Shown: positions 14,779-24,155, counted from the stretch's first letter. The stretch is DNA of 64,000 bases from Aurantibrevibacter sp041749595 (GCA_041749595.1 JBGTBA010000075.1:1-64000), one strand, 5' to 3'. Notes: generated from the sequence alone by a model not told the origin. Numbers and translations are program-made.

Positions 14779-16566
14779 TTACATCCGTTCAGGAACCACT
14801 ATGCCCAATAGCGCGAAAGCCGATTGAACAACCTCTCCCACTTTTTGGGAAAGCTGTACTCTAAAGATCCGCCTCCTTGCATCAGATTCCCCCAAAATAG
14901 ATACTTGCTGATAGAATGAATTGAATTCCTTGACCAGATCATACGTATAATTGGCTATAAGGGCCGGACTTAAATTTTCTGCGGCAAGCTGAATCGTCTC
15001 CGGGAATAATTGAATTTGTTTAATAAGTTCTTTTTCCTTGGGATGGAGCCCTTCCGAAGTATTTTCTTCGACAACGTCCTGCGGTTCTTGTTCTTTGGCC
15101 TTTCTGAGAATAGATTGGATCCGGGCATAGGTATATTGGATAAAAGGCCCCGTATTTCCTTGAAAATCAACTGATTCTTCAGGATCGAACAAAATGCGTT
15201 TTTTGGGATCTACTTTTAGGATATAATACTTTAAAGCCCCGAGACCGATGATGCGGTACAGCTCCTGTTTTTCTGTCTCAGAATAACCTTCCAGCTTTCC
15301 AAGTTCCTCAGCTATTTTAGCGGCTTCCTGTGTCATATCGGCCATTAAATCATCGGCATCTACTACAGTGCCTTCCCGACTCTTCATTTTACCACTGGGC
15401 AAATCAACCATCCCATAACTAAGATGGTGCAATTTTTCCGCCCAAGAAAAACCCAATTTTTTCAATATCAGGAACAACACTTTAAAGTGATAATCCTGTT
15501 CGTTGCCCACGGTATATACCATTCCGCCTATATCAGGGTAATCTGTTGCCCTTTGTATGGCCGTGCCAATATCCTGCGTCATGTAAACCGCCGTACCATC
15601 GGACCGAAGTACTATTTTGCGATCCAGACCCTCATCCGTAAGATCAATCCAAACCGAGCCATCGGGGTCTTTTTCGAAAATTCCTTTTTCAAGACCTAAT
15701 TGAACCACATCTTTCCCCAAAAGGTAAGTATCACTTTCGTAGTACAATTTGTCAAAATCCACGCCCAAATTTTTGTAGGTTACCTCAAAACCATCATACA
15801 CCCAGCCATTCATGGTTTTCCAAAGAGTTACCACTTCCGCATCACCGGCCTCCCATTTTAAAAGCATTTTTTGCGCTTCCTGTAAAATTGAGGCTTCTTT
15901 TTCTGCGATTTCTTTGGACGTACCATTGGCTACCAATGCGGCTATTTCTTCTTTATAGGCCTTGTCGAATGCCACATAATAATTCCCCACCAATTTATCT
16001 CCCTTAAGCCCAGTACTTTCGGGAGTTTCTCCATTGCCAAAATGTTGCCAAGCTACCATACTTTTGCAAATATGAATACCTCTATCATTGATGATTTGTG
16101 CTTTATAGACTTTCTTACCGGAGGCCTTTAAAATTTCGGCTACCGAATAACCCAACAGATTATTCCTTATATGTCCCAAGTGCAACGGTTTATTGGTGTT
16201 GGGTGATGAATACTCTACCAATACCGCATCTTTTGCTTCACTTTTTACATAACCAAAATAGGGCATGTCTTTTATCCGATTAAAAAAATCAATGTAATAT
16301 GCATCGCTTATCACAAGGTTTAAAAAGCCTTTTACCACATTAAATCGGGTTACCTCAGCCATATTCTTTTCCAGAAAAACACCAATCTTCTTTCCTATTT
16401 CCTCCGGATTGCCCTTTACAAAACGGAGCATGGGAAAAACAACCACCGTGATATCCCCCTCAAAATCCTTTCTCGTGGGTTGAAATTCAATATCGGGCAA
16501 CGACACACCAAAAATGGCAGCCACAGCCTGCTGTGTCTTGGAAGTTAAAATTTCCTGTAGTTCCAT
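14779..16566 (-). CDS. argS: Arginyl-tRNA synthetase
   Basis: This class I enzyme charges tRNA-Arg with arginine. The 595-aa product carries an N-terminal Add-1 domain, the HIGH-type signature HLGH at 129-132 (within NTNKPLHLGHIRNN), the KMSKS-equivalent KMKSREGT at 393-400, and the C-terminal anticodon-binding DALR domain ending LLGIVVPERM, the usual end for the family. The length is normal. It converges with the Asp-box gene, 42 bp apart, and is divergent from the gene at 16683. A -7 box lies 22 nt upstream of the ATG. Confidence 0.97.
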   Translation of the reverse strand: MELQEILTSKTQQAVAAIFGVSLPDIEFQPTRKDFEGDITVVVFPMLRFVKGNPEEIGKKIGVFLEKNMAEVTRFNVVKGFLNLVISDAYYIDFFNRIKDMPYFGYVKSEAKDAVLVEYSSPNTNKPLHLGHIRNNLLGYSVAEILKASGKKVYKAQIINDRGIHICKSMVAWQHFGNGETPESTGLKGDKLVGNYYVAFDKAYKEEIAALVANGTSKEIAEKEASILQEAQKMLLKWEAGDAEVVTLWKTMNGWVYDGFEVTYKNLGVDFDKLYYESDTYLLGKDVVQLGLEKGIFEKDPDGSVWIDLTDEGLDRKIVLRSDGTAVYMTQDIGTAIQRATDYPDIGGMVYTVGNEQDYHFKVLFLILKKLGFSWAEKLHHLSYGMVDLPSGKMKSREGTVVDADDLMADMTQEAAKIAEELGKLEGYSETEKQELYRIIGLGALKYYILKVDPKKRILFDPEESVDFQGNTGPFIQYTYARIQSILRKAKEQEPQDVVEENTSEGLHPKEKELIKQIQLFPETIQLAAENLSPALIANYTYDLVKEFNSFYQQVSILGESDARRRIFRVQLSQKVGEVVQSAFALLGIVVPERM

Positions 16567-16588
16567 ATTTTGCTCAATAATAAGGGTG

Positions 16589-16596
16589 CAAAACTA
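16589..16596 (-). promoter_or_regulatory. Putative -7 box of the argS promoter
   Basis: On the minus strand this reads TAGTTTTG, matching TANNTTTG, 22 nt upstream of the argS ATG. The -33 element is weak. Confidence 0.4.
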
Positions 16597-16682
16597 CACA
16601 ATTTTATCCTTTTATAAGGTTGCCTTCCCCAAAACCCGTCTGTTTTCATTAACTTTATGGAAAAACGCTAATTGAATAGAAA

Positions 16683-17111
16683 ATGCTAGTAAACGTATCC
16701 TACAACAATAAGAAAATTACGCATAAAGTTGATGCCGAGGTGGGCAAACCCTTCACACTGAAAGAACGCTTTTTAATGGAGGGCATTGGCTCTCCCAAAA
16801 TGTTCATCACAGAGACCAGTGCCGAGATACGGAATCTATTGATTTTGGATCATAACCTAGATAGTTGCAATATTGAAATACGCCCCAAAGGAATTATAAT
16901 ACGATTTCGATCCTTACTGGAAACCTTTGCCTTGGTCATCCCATACTATAAGCTTACCATCTATAAGGGTGATATTGGAATCTATTCCGTTTATAAGGAT
17001 CATCATTTCATAAAGGTAAAAGCCGATACCAAGGCCGGCCATAAATACTTCAGAAAGGTTTTGGATTATAAGGCAGATAATGCGCCAGCATCAATCGAAG
17101 ATCTTTTATGA
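16683..17111 (+). CDS. Conserved hypothetical protein, 142 aa
   Basis: No signal peptide or membrane segment is evident in the 142-aa product. The sequence is mixed alpha/beta with basic and hydrophobic patches (IRNLLILDHNLDSCNIEIRP, ALVIPYYKLTIYKG, HHFIKVKADTKAGHKYF). The family was not recognised. The last 4 nt overlap the start of the SDR gene (ATGA at 17108-17111), so the two are translationally coupled and probably work together. It is divergent from argS. Confidence 0.8.
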   Translation: MLVNVSYNNKKITHKVDAEVGKPFTLKERFLMEGIGSPKMFITETSAEIRNLLILDHNLDSCNIEIRPKGIIIRFRSLLETFALVIPYYKLTIYKGDIGIYSVYKDHHFIKVKADTKAGHKYFRKVLDYKADNAPASIEDLL

Positions 17112-18532
17112 CCATCTTACTCACCGGTGCCAACGGTTACATTGGTATGCGCCTGCTCCCTCAACTTCTTGAAATGGGCCATAACGTAATTTGTACCGTT
17201 CGCGATGAAAAAAGACTCTCAGTCGACGAGGAAACGAAAAAGAAAATTACGATTGTAGAGCTCGATTTACTGGATACGTATGTACCCGGTCGGATTCCAA
17301 AAGAAATAGACATAGCCTTCTACTTGGTACACTCTATGGCTTCCTCTACATTGGATTTTGATGAAAAAGAAGCTGTATCTGCTCTTAATTTTAACAAATA
17401 TATGGCGGAAACCACCGTAGACCAGGTAATCTATTTAAGTGGTATTGTTAATGATAAAAGTTTGTCCAAACACCTCGCTTCCCGCAAAAATGTAGAAGAT
17501 ATTCTATATCAAGGAAATTATAATCTAACCGTGCTTCGTGCCGGTATTATAGTGGGTTCCGGAAGTTCTTCCTTTGAAATTATACGGGATTTATGCGAAA
17601 AATTACCTGTAATGATTACCCCAAAATGGGTGTTAACCAAAACCCAACCCATTGCCATACGTGATATCTTACGCTTTTTAACAGGCGTTATCGCTAATAA
17701 AAAAACCTATAACAATTCCTTTGATATTGGCGGGGCGAATGTGCTAACCTATAAAGAAATGCTGCAGCAATATGCAAAAGCAAGGGGTTTTAAAAACTGG
17801 ATTTTTACGGTGCCTGTGATGACTCCTAAATTGTCGTCATATTGGTTATATTTTGTAACCTCAACCTCCTATAAGTTAGCTATTAATTTGGTAGACAGCA
17901 TGAAAATGGAAGTGGTTGCCAAAGACCAAAGACTTCAAGATTTATTGGGTATAAAAACGCATTCCTATACCCAAGCCATTGAAATGGCTTTTTTAAAAAT
18001 TGAGCAGAATTTGGTGGTTAGCAGCTGGAAAGACAGTATGGTAAGTGGACAAATGCAAAAGGATCTACAAAGGTATATTCAGGTTCCAAAATATGGAGTA
18101 CTCAAGGATGAGAAAAAAATGTATATAGAAGATAGCGAGCGTGTGTTACAAAATGTTTGGAAAATAGGTGGTGACAATGGCTGGTATTATGGTAATTGGT
18201 TATGGAAAATCAGAGGATTTCTCGATAAAATTTTTGGAGGAGTAGGTTTGCGCAGAGGTCGAACTCATCCCGACAAAATTTATGCAGGAGATGCTCTCGA
18301 TTTCTGGCGTGTACTTTTGGCGGATAAGGAAGATAAACGCTTATTATTATTTGCAGAAATGCGACTACCTGGTGAAGCCTGGCTAGAATTTAGGATCGAT
18401 GAAAATAACGTGCTACATCAAACAGCTACCTTTAGACCCAGAGGGCTTAAAGGCAGGCTTTATTGGTACAGCATAGTTCCTTTTCATTATTTTATTTTTG
18501 GAGGTATGATAAGAAATATTGCTAATTATTAA
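17108..18532 (+). CDS. SDR-family NAD(P)-binding epimerase-like protein with C-terminal DUF2867
   Basis: The 474-aa product begins with an extended-SDR Rossmann fold: GANGYIGMRLLPQLL with the glycine-rich NAD(P) loop at residues 7-13, FYLVHSM near residue 75, and a YLSG/LRAGI... core typical of NmrA/atypical epimerases. The canonical YxxxK active site is not obvious, as in many atypical SDRs. From about residue 325 on, the sequence matches DUF2867 (GWYYGNWLWKIRGFLDKIFGG; LRRGRTHPDKIYAGDALDFWRV; LFAEMRLPGEAWLEFRI), a combination common in Bacteroidota and actinobacteria but biochemically uncharacterised. It is coupled to the upstream 142-aa gene by a 4-nt overlap. The ligand is unknown. Confidence 0.88.
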   Translation: MTILLTGANGYIGMRLLPQLLEMGHNVICTVRDEKRLSVDEETKKKITIVELDLLDTYVPGRIPKEIDIAFYLVHSMASSTLDFDEKEAVSALNFNKYMAETTVDQVIYLSGIVNDKSLSKHLASRKNVEDILYQGNYNLTVLRAGIIVGSGSSSFEIIRDLCEKLPVMITPKWVLTKTQPIAIRDILRFLTGVIANKKTYNNSFDIGGANVLTYKEMLQQYAKARGFKNWIFTVPVMTPKLSSYWLYFVTSTSYKLAINLVDSMKMEVVAKDQRLQDLLGIKTHSYTQAIEMAFLKIEQNLVVSSWKDSMVSGQMQKDLQRYIQVPKYGVLKDEKKMYIEDSERVLQNVWKIGGDNGWYYGNWLWKIRGFLDKIFGGVGLRRGRTHPDKIYAGDALDFWRVLLADKEDKRLLLFAEMRLPGEAWLEFRIDENNVLHQTATFRPRGLKGRLYWYSIVPFHYFIFGGMIRNIANY

Positions 18533-18618
18533 ACTATGGTTAAAACTCCGCTTGCCACGGCCATCGGTCATCTTGCTATGCCTTACGTCCCTGACTTTTG
18601 AGCTGCCCATGAAATGGC

Positions 18619-18631
18619 CCTTACGGTAAGG
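18619..18631. other. Perfect 13-bp palindrome in the SDR-BCCT gap
   Basis: CCTTAC (18619-18624) and GTAAGG (18626-18631) form a 6-bp palindrome around one G. It lies in the 188-bp gap between the SDR and BCCT genes, about 90 bp before the transporter start. It is a candidate operator or short hairpin; there is no T-run after it. Confidence 0.3.
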
Positions 18632-18720
18632 AGTTCCAAAAGATTGCCCACTGCGAGGAAAAGGGGGATAGAGTAAAACCATTTTTCATTTATCCTTGCT
18701 ACCTTTAACAAAATTCTAGT

Positions 18721-20223
18721 TTGGTCACATTGGGAACAGGTTTGCTCACATCCATAAAAAAAAATCTGCTTCTGTACATCTCTATTGGGTTTATCTTCCT
18801 GTTTTCCATGGTCGTTTTTTTTGCTACCGAAGCCAGTTATCAAGTGATCGAATCAACCTCGCTGTGGGTACGGAATTATTTCGGTTATTTTTACCTGTAT
18901 TTGGGCCTTGGCTGTGTTGTTCTCCTGCTCTTTATCGCATTTTCCCCATTGGGGATCCTAAAATTGGGAAAACCGGGGCAGGCACCCGAACATTCTCTAT
19001 GGGCATGGACATCCATGTTGTACAGTGCAGGAATGGGTGCGGGCATTTTATTGCGGGCCGTTCAGGAACCCGTGTATATGCAACAAAACACGCCTTACAC
19101 ATCAAACCTGACCCCGGAAATCCTTGCGCTGGAGTTTACCTTTTACCAATGGGGCCTTACGGCTTGGGCCTTTTATGCGCTTTTTGCAATGGTCATGGCC
19201 TATGCGCTTTTCGTACACAAAAAAAAAGCTCGGATAAGTGCCGCTGTTGAAAGTGCCGTGCCCCAAAAATGGGCCCGAAAAGGAATTGATGTAATGACCG
19301 TCATCACTACCGTTTTTGGGCTCATTGCCGCCATCGGATTGGGAACTACCCAAATAAATGGTGGGTTGAACCACTTGTTTCCCGGCAATTTTACATTGGG
19401 AACTACATTACTATTGGCTATATTGATCTCTACTATTGCATTCGTTTCCGCATGGCAGGGTTTGAATAAAGGAATAAAGGTAATTTCCAAATTTAATATC
19501 CTCCTTACTTTAGCCCTTTTGCTCTTTGTCTTTTTTATGGGGGATACCATGGATATCCTCAGCAATTTTGGCAAGGCCACAATGTATTATTTAATCGATT
19601 TTATCCCGATGAGCCTCGCCTGGGGAACTTATGACCCCGGAATAGACTTTCTGACGGACTGGACCTTTTACTACTGGGCATTTTGGCTGGCCTGGGCACC
19701 TTTTACGGGCATTTTTATTGCCAGGATATCCAAAGGGCGAACACTTCGCCAGCTATTGTTGGGAGTGCTGATCATTCCTTCGCTGGGCACTTTTTTTTGG
19801 TTCGCCGTATTCGGCACTTCCGCCTTTCAATTGATCGAGGGTTGGGGAGGTTACAACAACGAACTTGGAAATGTGTTTTCCTCCATTTTTGTTTTTTTTG
19901 AAAATTATCCCCTAGCTGCCCTCCTTAATTTCACAACATTGTTGCTTTTGGTAAGTTTCTTGGTGACCTCGGTAGATTCGGCGGTATTCGTGCTGAGCAT
20001 GTTTACGGATAAGGGGAAGAAGAACCCCAGTAAAAAACACCGTTTGATCTGGTCCGTTTTTATTTTATTGGCCACCATGGCACTGCTTGTTCTGGGCAAC
20101 GTCAAGCCTGATATCGATGTATTGACCGCCATTCAAAAACTATTGATCATCACCTCTTTGCCCTTTGCCTTTTTTATGGTCATCATGGCCTTTACTTTTA
20201 TAAAGGAGGTCTTTAAAAAATAA
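18721..20223 (+). CDS. BCCT-family transporter (betaine/carnitine/choline type)
   Basis: The ~500-aa membrane protein has about 12 hydrophobic segments. The family signature appears as YSAGMGAGILLRAVQEPVYM (around residues 100-120), followed by the Trp/Tyr-rich YQWGLTAWAFYALF and WTFYYWAFWLAWAPFTGIFIARISKGRTLR (given in parts: WTFYYWAFWLAWAPFTG, FIARISKGRT). BCCT proteins take up compatible solutes with Na+ or H+, consistent with a marine lifestyle. An in-frame stop at 18706 limits the start; only TTG codons (18721, 18730) precede the first membrane segment, so TTG is used here. The next ATG (18808) would cut into that segment. The substrate is not resolvable from sequence. Confidence 0.9.
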   Translation: MVTLGTGLLTSIKKNLLLYISIGFIFLFSMVVFFATEASYQVIESTSLWVRNYFGYFYLYLGLGCVVLLLFIAFSPLGILKLGKPGQAPEHSLWAWTSMLYSAGMGAGILLRAVQEPVYMQQNTPYTSNLTPEILALEFTFYQWGLTAWAFYALFAMVMAYALFVHKKKARISAAVESAVPQKWARKGIDVMTVITTVFGLIAAIGLGTTQINGGLNHLFPGNFTLGTTLLLAILISTIAFVSAWQGLNKGIKVISKFNILLTLALLLFVFFMGDTMDILSNFGKATMYYLIDFIPMSLAWGTYDPGIDFLTDWTFYYWAFWLAWAPFTGIFIARISKGRTLRQLLLGVLIIPSLGTFFWFAVFGTSAFQLIEGWGGYNNELGNVFSSIFVFFENYPLAALLNFTTLLLLVSFLVTSVDSAVFVLSMFTDKGKKNPSKKHRLIWSVFILLATMALLVLGNVKPDIDVLTAIQKLLIITSLPFAFFMVIMAFTFIKEVFKK

Positions 20224-20267
20224 ACATTCCGGTATTTTGCATTTTCAATAGGTTGTGCACGGCCAAA

Positions 20268-20975
20268 TCATTTCAGGTACTTCTCAATAAACCCCTCTTT
20301 ATAGGCCCTGCCGATCGGAACCATGGTGTCCTTGTTCAAAAAAATGCTATTGCCCGAAATCCTTATGATTTTTGAAGCATTTACAACATACGACTTATGG
20401 ATCTGAGCGAATCGGTTCCCTCCCAAGGTATGCAACCAATGCCTAAGCGAATACGTGGTAAGGTGCTTTTTGTCAACCGTAAAAATTTCTGTATAATCCG
20501 CTTTGGATTTTATATATAGGATGTCCGGAACAGCGATCTTGATGAGGTCAAAACCAGATTTTATGAACACCACATCCCGTAGTTGATGGTGTTCGGGCAA
20601 TGCCTCTTCAAAATGTTGTTCTATTTTCCATACTGGTATTTTGGATACCGCTTTTACAAAACGTTCAAACGAAAAAGGTTTTAAAAGGTAGTCCACCACA
20701 TTATACTCATAGCTTTCCAACGCATAGTCGGAAAAGGCAGTGGTCAATATTATATGCGGTCTATGGGGCAATGCCTTTAAAAAATCGATGCCTGAAATTT
20801 TTGGTAGATGGATGTCCAGGAACATAAGATCAACAGGTTCTATTTTAAGAAAGTCCATGGCTTGCAGCGCATCGGGAAAAATGGCCTTTAGTTCCATGTT
20901 TTCCATATCCCCGATATATTTTTGCAATAACCGCTGAGCGGGCGGTTGATCTTCAATGATTATACAACGTATCAT
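20268..20975 (-). CDS. LytTR-family response regulator
   Basis: The 235-aa product has an N-terminal receiver domain with acidic pocket near EDQ (residues 8-10), phosphoacceptor Asp54 in MFLDIHLP, and conserved Lys99 in YLLKPFSFERF. A C-terminal LytTR DNA-binding domain covers about 130-235 (DILYIKSKADYTEIF, LHTLGGNRFAQIHKSYVVN). It overlaps the stop codon of the sensor kinase gene by 4 nt, so the two form a pair. LytTR proteins bind imperfect direct repeats. Target genes are unknown; the divergent YceI-like gene is a candidate. Confidence 0.95.
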   Translation of the reverse strand: MIRCIIIEDQPPAQRLLQKYIGDMENMELKAIFPDALQAMDFLKIEPVDLMFLDIHLPKISGIDFLKALPHRPHIILTTAFSDYALESYEYNVVDYLLKPFSFERFVKAVSKIPVWKIEQHFEEALPEHHQLRDVVFIKSGFDLIKIAVPDILYIKSKADYTEIFTVDKKHLTTYSLRHWLHTLGGNRFAQIHKSYVVNASKIIRISGNSIFLNKDTMVPIGRAYKEGFIEKYLK

Positions 20976-22000
20976 TTAGCCAAGTTTTTTAATTGCATTT
21001 TCAACTTTACAATATACAAGTTATGGGATTCCTGCACGTAGAGTTTATGATGATCGGGGTACAATAGTTCCAATCGTTTCTTAACATTCCGCATTCCTAT
21101 TCCGTTGGAGAGATTATCGGTATTTGTAATTCGCCGAAATGAATTTCTGCACTCAAAATGTAATTCACCTTTATCGGTAACATTTATTGCTATATCTATA
21201 AAAATATCCTTCGATTGGCTTGCCGTACTGTGCTTAAAGGCATTTTCAATGAATACCATTAGAATCAGTGGCGCAATTTGATACCCTGATTCCGTGCCAT
21301 TGGCACTGAAACCAACAGTTCCACGATTCTCTATCTGCAGCTCGTTAAGCCTTGTGAAATTCCTTAAATGTTCCGCTTCTTTGGATAATGATACAAAATC
21401 TTCCCTACAATCATAGAGCATGTAACGGAGTACTGAGGAAAGTTCCAAAATAATAGATGGTGTTTTTGGGGAATTTTCAATTGCATACGAATATAGGTTG
21501 TTGAGGTTGTTGAACAAAAAATGCGGATTTATCTGCATTTTTAAAAACTGAAGTTCGCTTTCCTTTACGGATGCCCGAAGCTCCTCTACCTCGAGCTGCT
21601 TTTTTGATAGGTCCCAAGCAAATTTAAACCCGCTGAGTATCGTGATTATCGGTAAGGTTTTCAAAAGACTGTAAAACAGTCCAGAGTACCGTCTGCCCCT
21701 AGTTGTTGGAAAATAGATCTTTTCCAAAACAAATTCCTCGACCAAAATAACTGCGGCCAAGACCAAAATTATTGAAAAGGCAAAGCAGAGATACTTCTTT
21801 TTGTAATAAAAGTGGGGCAACAGTATGTGATTGATCAATAATGCCCCAAAAGCATAATTGATAAAAAAAACAAATTTATACATATGCATCCCCACCTGAT
21901 GCCTATCGAAGGAGAAGAAAATAAACAGCAGCACATGTAAAAGGAGCTGAAAGAATATTTCTTTAGAATTGTTGCTAAGTTGCCTATAAATATGTTGCAT
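20972..22000 (-). CDS. Sensor histidine kinase, LytS/YehU type (His_kinase family)
   Basis: From the ATG at 22000 the product is 342 aa, starting MQHIYRQLSNNSKEIFFQLLL. An upstream in-frame extension to 22156 exists, but it encodes Cys/Trp/Arg-rich sequence unlike a membrane sensor N-terminus, so the later start was chosen. Four hydrophobic segments are followed by a linker and the phosphorylation site in QINPHFLFNNLNNLYSYAI. The ATP-binding domain has LILMVFIENAFKH (N box) and NGIGMRNVKKRLELLYP (G box). It signals to the LytTR regulator encoded 4 nt overlapped downstream. The stimulus is unknown. Confidence 0.92.
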   Translation of the reverse strand: MQHIYRQLSNNSKEIFFQLLLHVLLFIFFSFDRHQVGMHMYKFVFFINYAFGALLINHILLPHFYYKKKYLCFAFSIILVLAAVILVEEFVLEKIYFPTTRGRRYSGLFYSLLKTLPIITILSGFKFAWDLSKKQLEVEELRASVKESELQFLKMQINPHFLFNNLNNLYSYAIENSPKTPSIILELSSVLRYMLYDCREDFVSLSKEAEHLRNFTRLNELQIENRGTVGFSANGTESGYQIAPLILMVFIENAFKHSTASQSKDIFIDIAINVTDKGELHFECRNSFRRITNTDNLSNGIGMRNVKKRLELLYPDHHKLYVQESHNLYIVKLKMQLKNLAK

Positions 22001-22166
22001 GATCCAAAAATAGGGTTTTATCACGACTAGGGCATGGCATTTCCGCCATCTACGGAATTGATGCCATGAACAACATTTCCGCCCATGTATGTCGTTCATG
22101 ATACTACTAATGTCGTTTAAAGAATTTAATTCGATACCATTCAATAAAAAAATCAAATTTGTGCAC

Positions 22167-22195
22167 GGTCATGTAATTGCATCAATTACATGACC
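22167..22195. promoter_or_regulatory. 29-bp palindrome between the kinase and YceI genes, putative operator
   Basis: GGTCATGTAATTG (22167-22179) is perfectly inverted as CAATTACATGACC (22183-22195) around the spacer CAT. The 13-bp perfect arms lie between divergent genes, 167 nt before the kinase start and 95 nt before the YceI start. No T-run follows on either strand, so an operator for a dimeric regulator is more likely than a terminator. Confidence 0.6.
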
Positions 22196-22289
22196 TGTAT
22201 ATCCGTAACCACTGGCAACGACTTTATATTGAGTAACAGCAAAATCAATTCCATTCTAACTATTGTTTAACCCAATTACATTCAAAATC

Positions 22290-22859
22290 ATGAAAAAAGT
22301 AAAAATTTCCGCACTATTATTGTTCTCTTCCGCATTTGCCATTGCCCAATGGACTATGGACAAGGGACATTCAAAAGCTACCTTTATTGCCGGGCATCAT
22401 GGAATTTCCGAAGTGGATGGCTATTTCAAGGTCATCGACGCCAAAATTACCTCATCCTCGGATGATTGGGCAGATGCGGTCTTTGAGTTCACCACTGAAA
22501 CCGCCAGTATAAATACCGATTTGGAAATGCGCGACAATCACCTAAAGAGCGAGGATATGTTCAATGTAGAAAAATATCCGACCATGACCTTCAAAAGTAC
22601 CTCATTGAACAAAGTTTCGGGAAACAAATATGTGATAAAGGGGGACCTGACCATAAAAGGCACCACAAAGCCAGTAGAATTGGATGCAACCATAAACGGT
22701 CCTGTGGCACATCCCAATCCGAACAACAAAAAACTACAGGCAGGTTTAAAGGCAACAGGTACCATTAAAAGAAGTGATTTTGCCATTGGCGGTAAACTTG
22801 CCACCATAATGGTAAGTGATGAAATAGAGGTGCGGTTTACCGGGGAATTTCAAAATTGA
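22290..22859 (+). CDS. YceI-family exported lipid-binding protein
   Basis: The product from ATG 22290 is 189 aa: signal peptide MKKVKISALLLFSSAFAIAQ, then a lipocalin-like YceI barrel opening WTMDKGHSKATF, with TASINTDLEMRDNHLKSEDMF and YPTMTFKST, the usual family landmarks, and ending IEVRFTGEFQN. The frame is open from a TTG at 22263, but the signal peptide fixes the ATG. YceI proteins bind polyisoprenoid or other lipophilic molecules in the periplasm; the exact ligand is unknown. The gene is divergent from the two-component system. Confidence 0.95.
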   Translation: MKKVKISALLLFSSAFAIAQWTMDKGHSKATFIAGHHGISEVDGYFKVIDAKITSSSDDWADAVFEFTTETASINTDLEMRDNHLKSEDMFNVEKYPTMTFKSTSLNKVSGNKYVIKGDLTIKGTTKPVELDATINGPVAHPNPNNKKLQAGLKATGTIKRSDFAIGGKLATIMVSDEIEVRFTGEFQN

Positions 22860-22891
22860 TCATAGGCACGCCAAAACAGGGTGTTATAAAA

Positions 22892-23059
22892 ATGAAAGAG
22901 ACAACATTTTCCATAGTTGGAAGACTTTGGGAGATGTTTATTTTTAATTACCGCACAAAAGAGGATGGGGGAACTACATGGTCTGGCAGCGGCTGGATCA
23001 AGGGCTGCGGAAACCTATATGAGATTTATGCCCCCCGTAACGAAAAGGAATTGGAGTAA
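22892..23059 (+). CDS. Possible small protein, 55 aa
   Basis: An ATG at 22892, 32 nt after the YceI stop, opens a 55-aa frame (MKETTFSIVGRLWEMFIFN ... APRNEKELE) rich in aromatic residues, Gly and charge, without a signal peptide. No family was recognised. It could be co-transcribed with the YceI gene, or it may be non-coding. Confidence 0.3.
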   Translation: MKETTFSIVGRLWEMFIFNYRTKEDGGTTWSGSGWIKGCGNLYEIYAPRNEKELE

Positions 23060-23158
23060 CAAGGATGATACTGGTATCAGCTATAAGCTGCTCCTCTTAT
23101 AATCCTAAAAATTAAGATTGACGTTGGATGTTGATAAAGGCCGTCCTATAATCCAATT

Positions 23159-24091
23159 TCATATCCGTTTTGGCAAAAAAACTTCGGCCATCATGCAACG
23201 GGCACTGCCCCCACCACAGGTCTCAATGGTTTCCAAAGAACTGTGAATGATTTCGCAATGCCTTTCTATTTGTTGTATTTGTTTGGTGTTTAAACTCTTA
23301 AAAGCCGCTGAACTCATTACCAAAAAGCGTTTATCACCTTTACCCAATACTTCGAGCATGTTTCCGGCGAAATGGTGCATTTGTTGCTCTGTAATCGCTA
23401 TAATCTCTTTGCCATCTTGCTTTAAGTGGCCCACTGCATTTTTTCGTTCACTTTTATCGTCTATACAATCCAAACAGATAACGGAAAAAGTCTCTGCCAA
23501 ACACATCATTACATTGGTATGGTATATGGGCAGTCGTTTTCCATCCACCGTTTGGTTAGCGGTAAAAATTATGGGCGTATATTCAAAATCCTCGCAAAAT
23601 TCGATAAAAAGTTCTTCGTCTGCCCTAGCGGAAAGAGCACAATATGCTTTTTTATGTACCCTGTCCAACATAATGCTCCCCGTGCCTTCCAAAAAGAAAC
23701 CTTCATCTTCTGCGGAAGTATAATCCACAATATTTTCGATCACAAATCCTTCTTCTTCAAGCCTGTCCAACACATCTTCCCTGCGTTCTTTTCTTCGGTT
23801 TTCCGCAAACATAGGATATAGGCCTACCGTACCATTTTCATGAAAGGATACCCAATTGTTCGGGAAAATGGAATCTGGCGTATCGGGCTCCAATGTATCC
23901 TCTACCACAATCACTTGGACCCCCTTCGCTCTTAAGGTATCGACAAAAACATCGAATTCTGCCTGTGCCTTTACATTGATGGCTTGATCCTTAAGATTGA
24001 TCTCTTCCTGAAAATAATTGTTCACCGCTGTCTGTTCGTTCATTCGAAAGTTTACTGGACGGATCATTAAGATGGTATTTGTTATCTGCAT
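23159..24091 (-). CDS. ctlX: CtlX-like citrulline/arginine-type amidine hydrolase (pentein fold)
   Basis: The 310-aa product opens TNTILMIRPVNFRMNEQTAVNNYFQ, has the FPNNWVSFH and GLYPMFAENRRKERR stretches and LEGTGSIMLDR, with active-site His in YHTNVMMCL and catalytic Cys299 in GGGSARCMMAEVFLP. These are features of the citrulline-utilisation hydrolase CtlX branch of the guanidino-group-modifying (pentein) superfamily, which hydrolyse amidine or ureido groups. It is next to a second pentein gene transcribed the same way, 64 nt away. Both may act in arginine or citrulline turnover; the exact substrate is inferred from family only. Confidence 0.88.
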   Translation of the reverse strand: MQITNTILMIRPVNFRMNEQTAVNNYFQEEINLKDQAINVKAQAEFDVFVDTLRAKGVQVIVVEDTLEPDTPDSIFPNNWVSFHENGTVGLYPMFAENRRKERREDVLDRLEEEGFVIENIVDYTSAEDEGFFLEGTGSIMLDRVHKKAYCALSARADEELFIEFCEDFEYTPIIFTANQTVDGKRLPIYHTNVMMCLAETFSVICLDCIDDKSERKNAVGHLKQDGKEIIAITEQQMHHFAGNMLEVLGKGDKRFLVMSSAAFKSLNTKQIQQIERHCEIIHSSLETIETCGGGSARCMMAEVFLPKRI

Positions 24092-24132
24092 GAAATATTG
24101 GGTTTATTGTACTTAGTGATCTATACGGTCAC

Positions 24133-24140
24133 CAAAATTA
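24133..24140 (-). promoter_or_regulatory. Putative -7 box of the ctlX promoter
   Basis: On the minus strand this reads TAATTTTG (TANNTTTG), 41 nt before the ctlX ATG. A TTTG-like element lies 22 nt further upstream, inside the 3' end of the neighbouring gene. Confidence 0.4.
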
Positions 24141-24155
24141 CATTTAAAATAAGTA

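Noticed and set aside
18533..18720. Gene or remnant in the SDR-BCCT gap
   Set aside because: Frames on both strands are short and without recognisable motifs; only a 13-bp palindrome stood out.
22001..22156. N-terminal extension of the sensor kinase
   Set aside because: The extra 52 residues are Cys/Trp/Arg-rich and precede the first membrane segment; the ATG at 22000 gives a normal family start.
22167..22195. Intrinsic terminator
   Set aside because: No T-run follows the stem on either strand and it sits between divergent genes.
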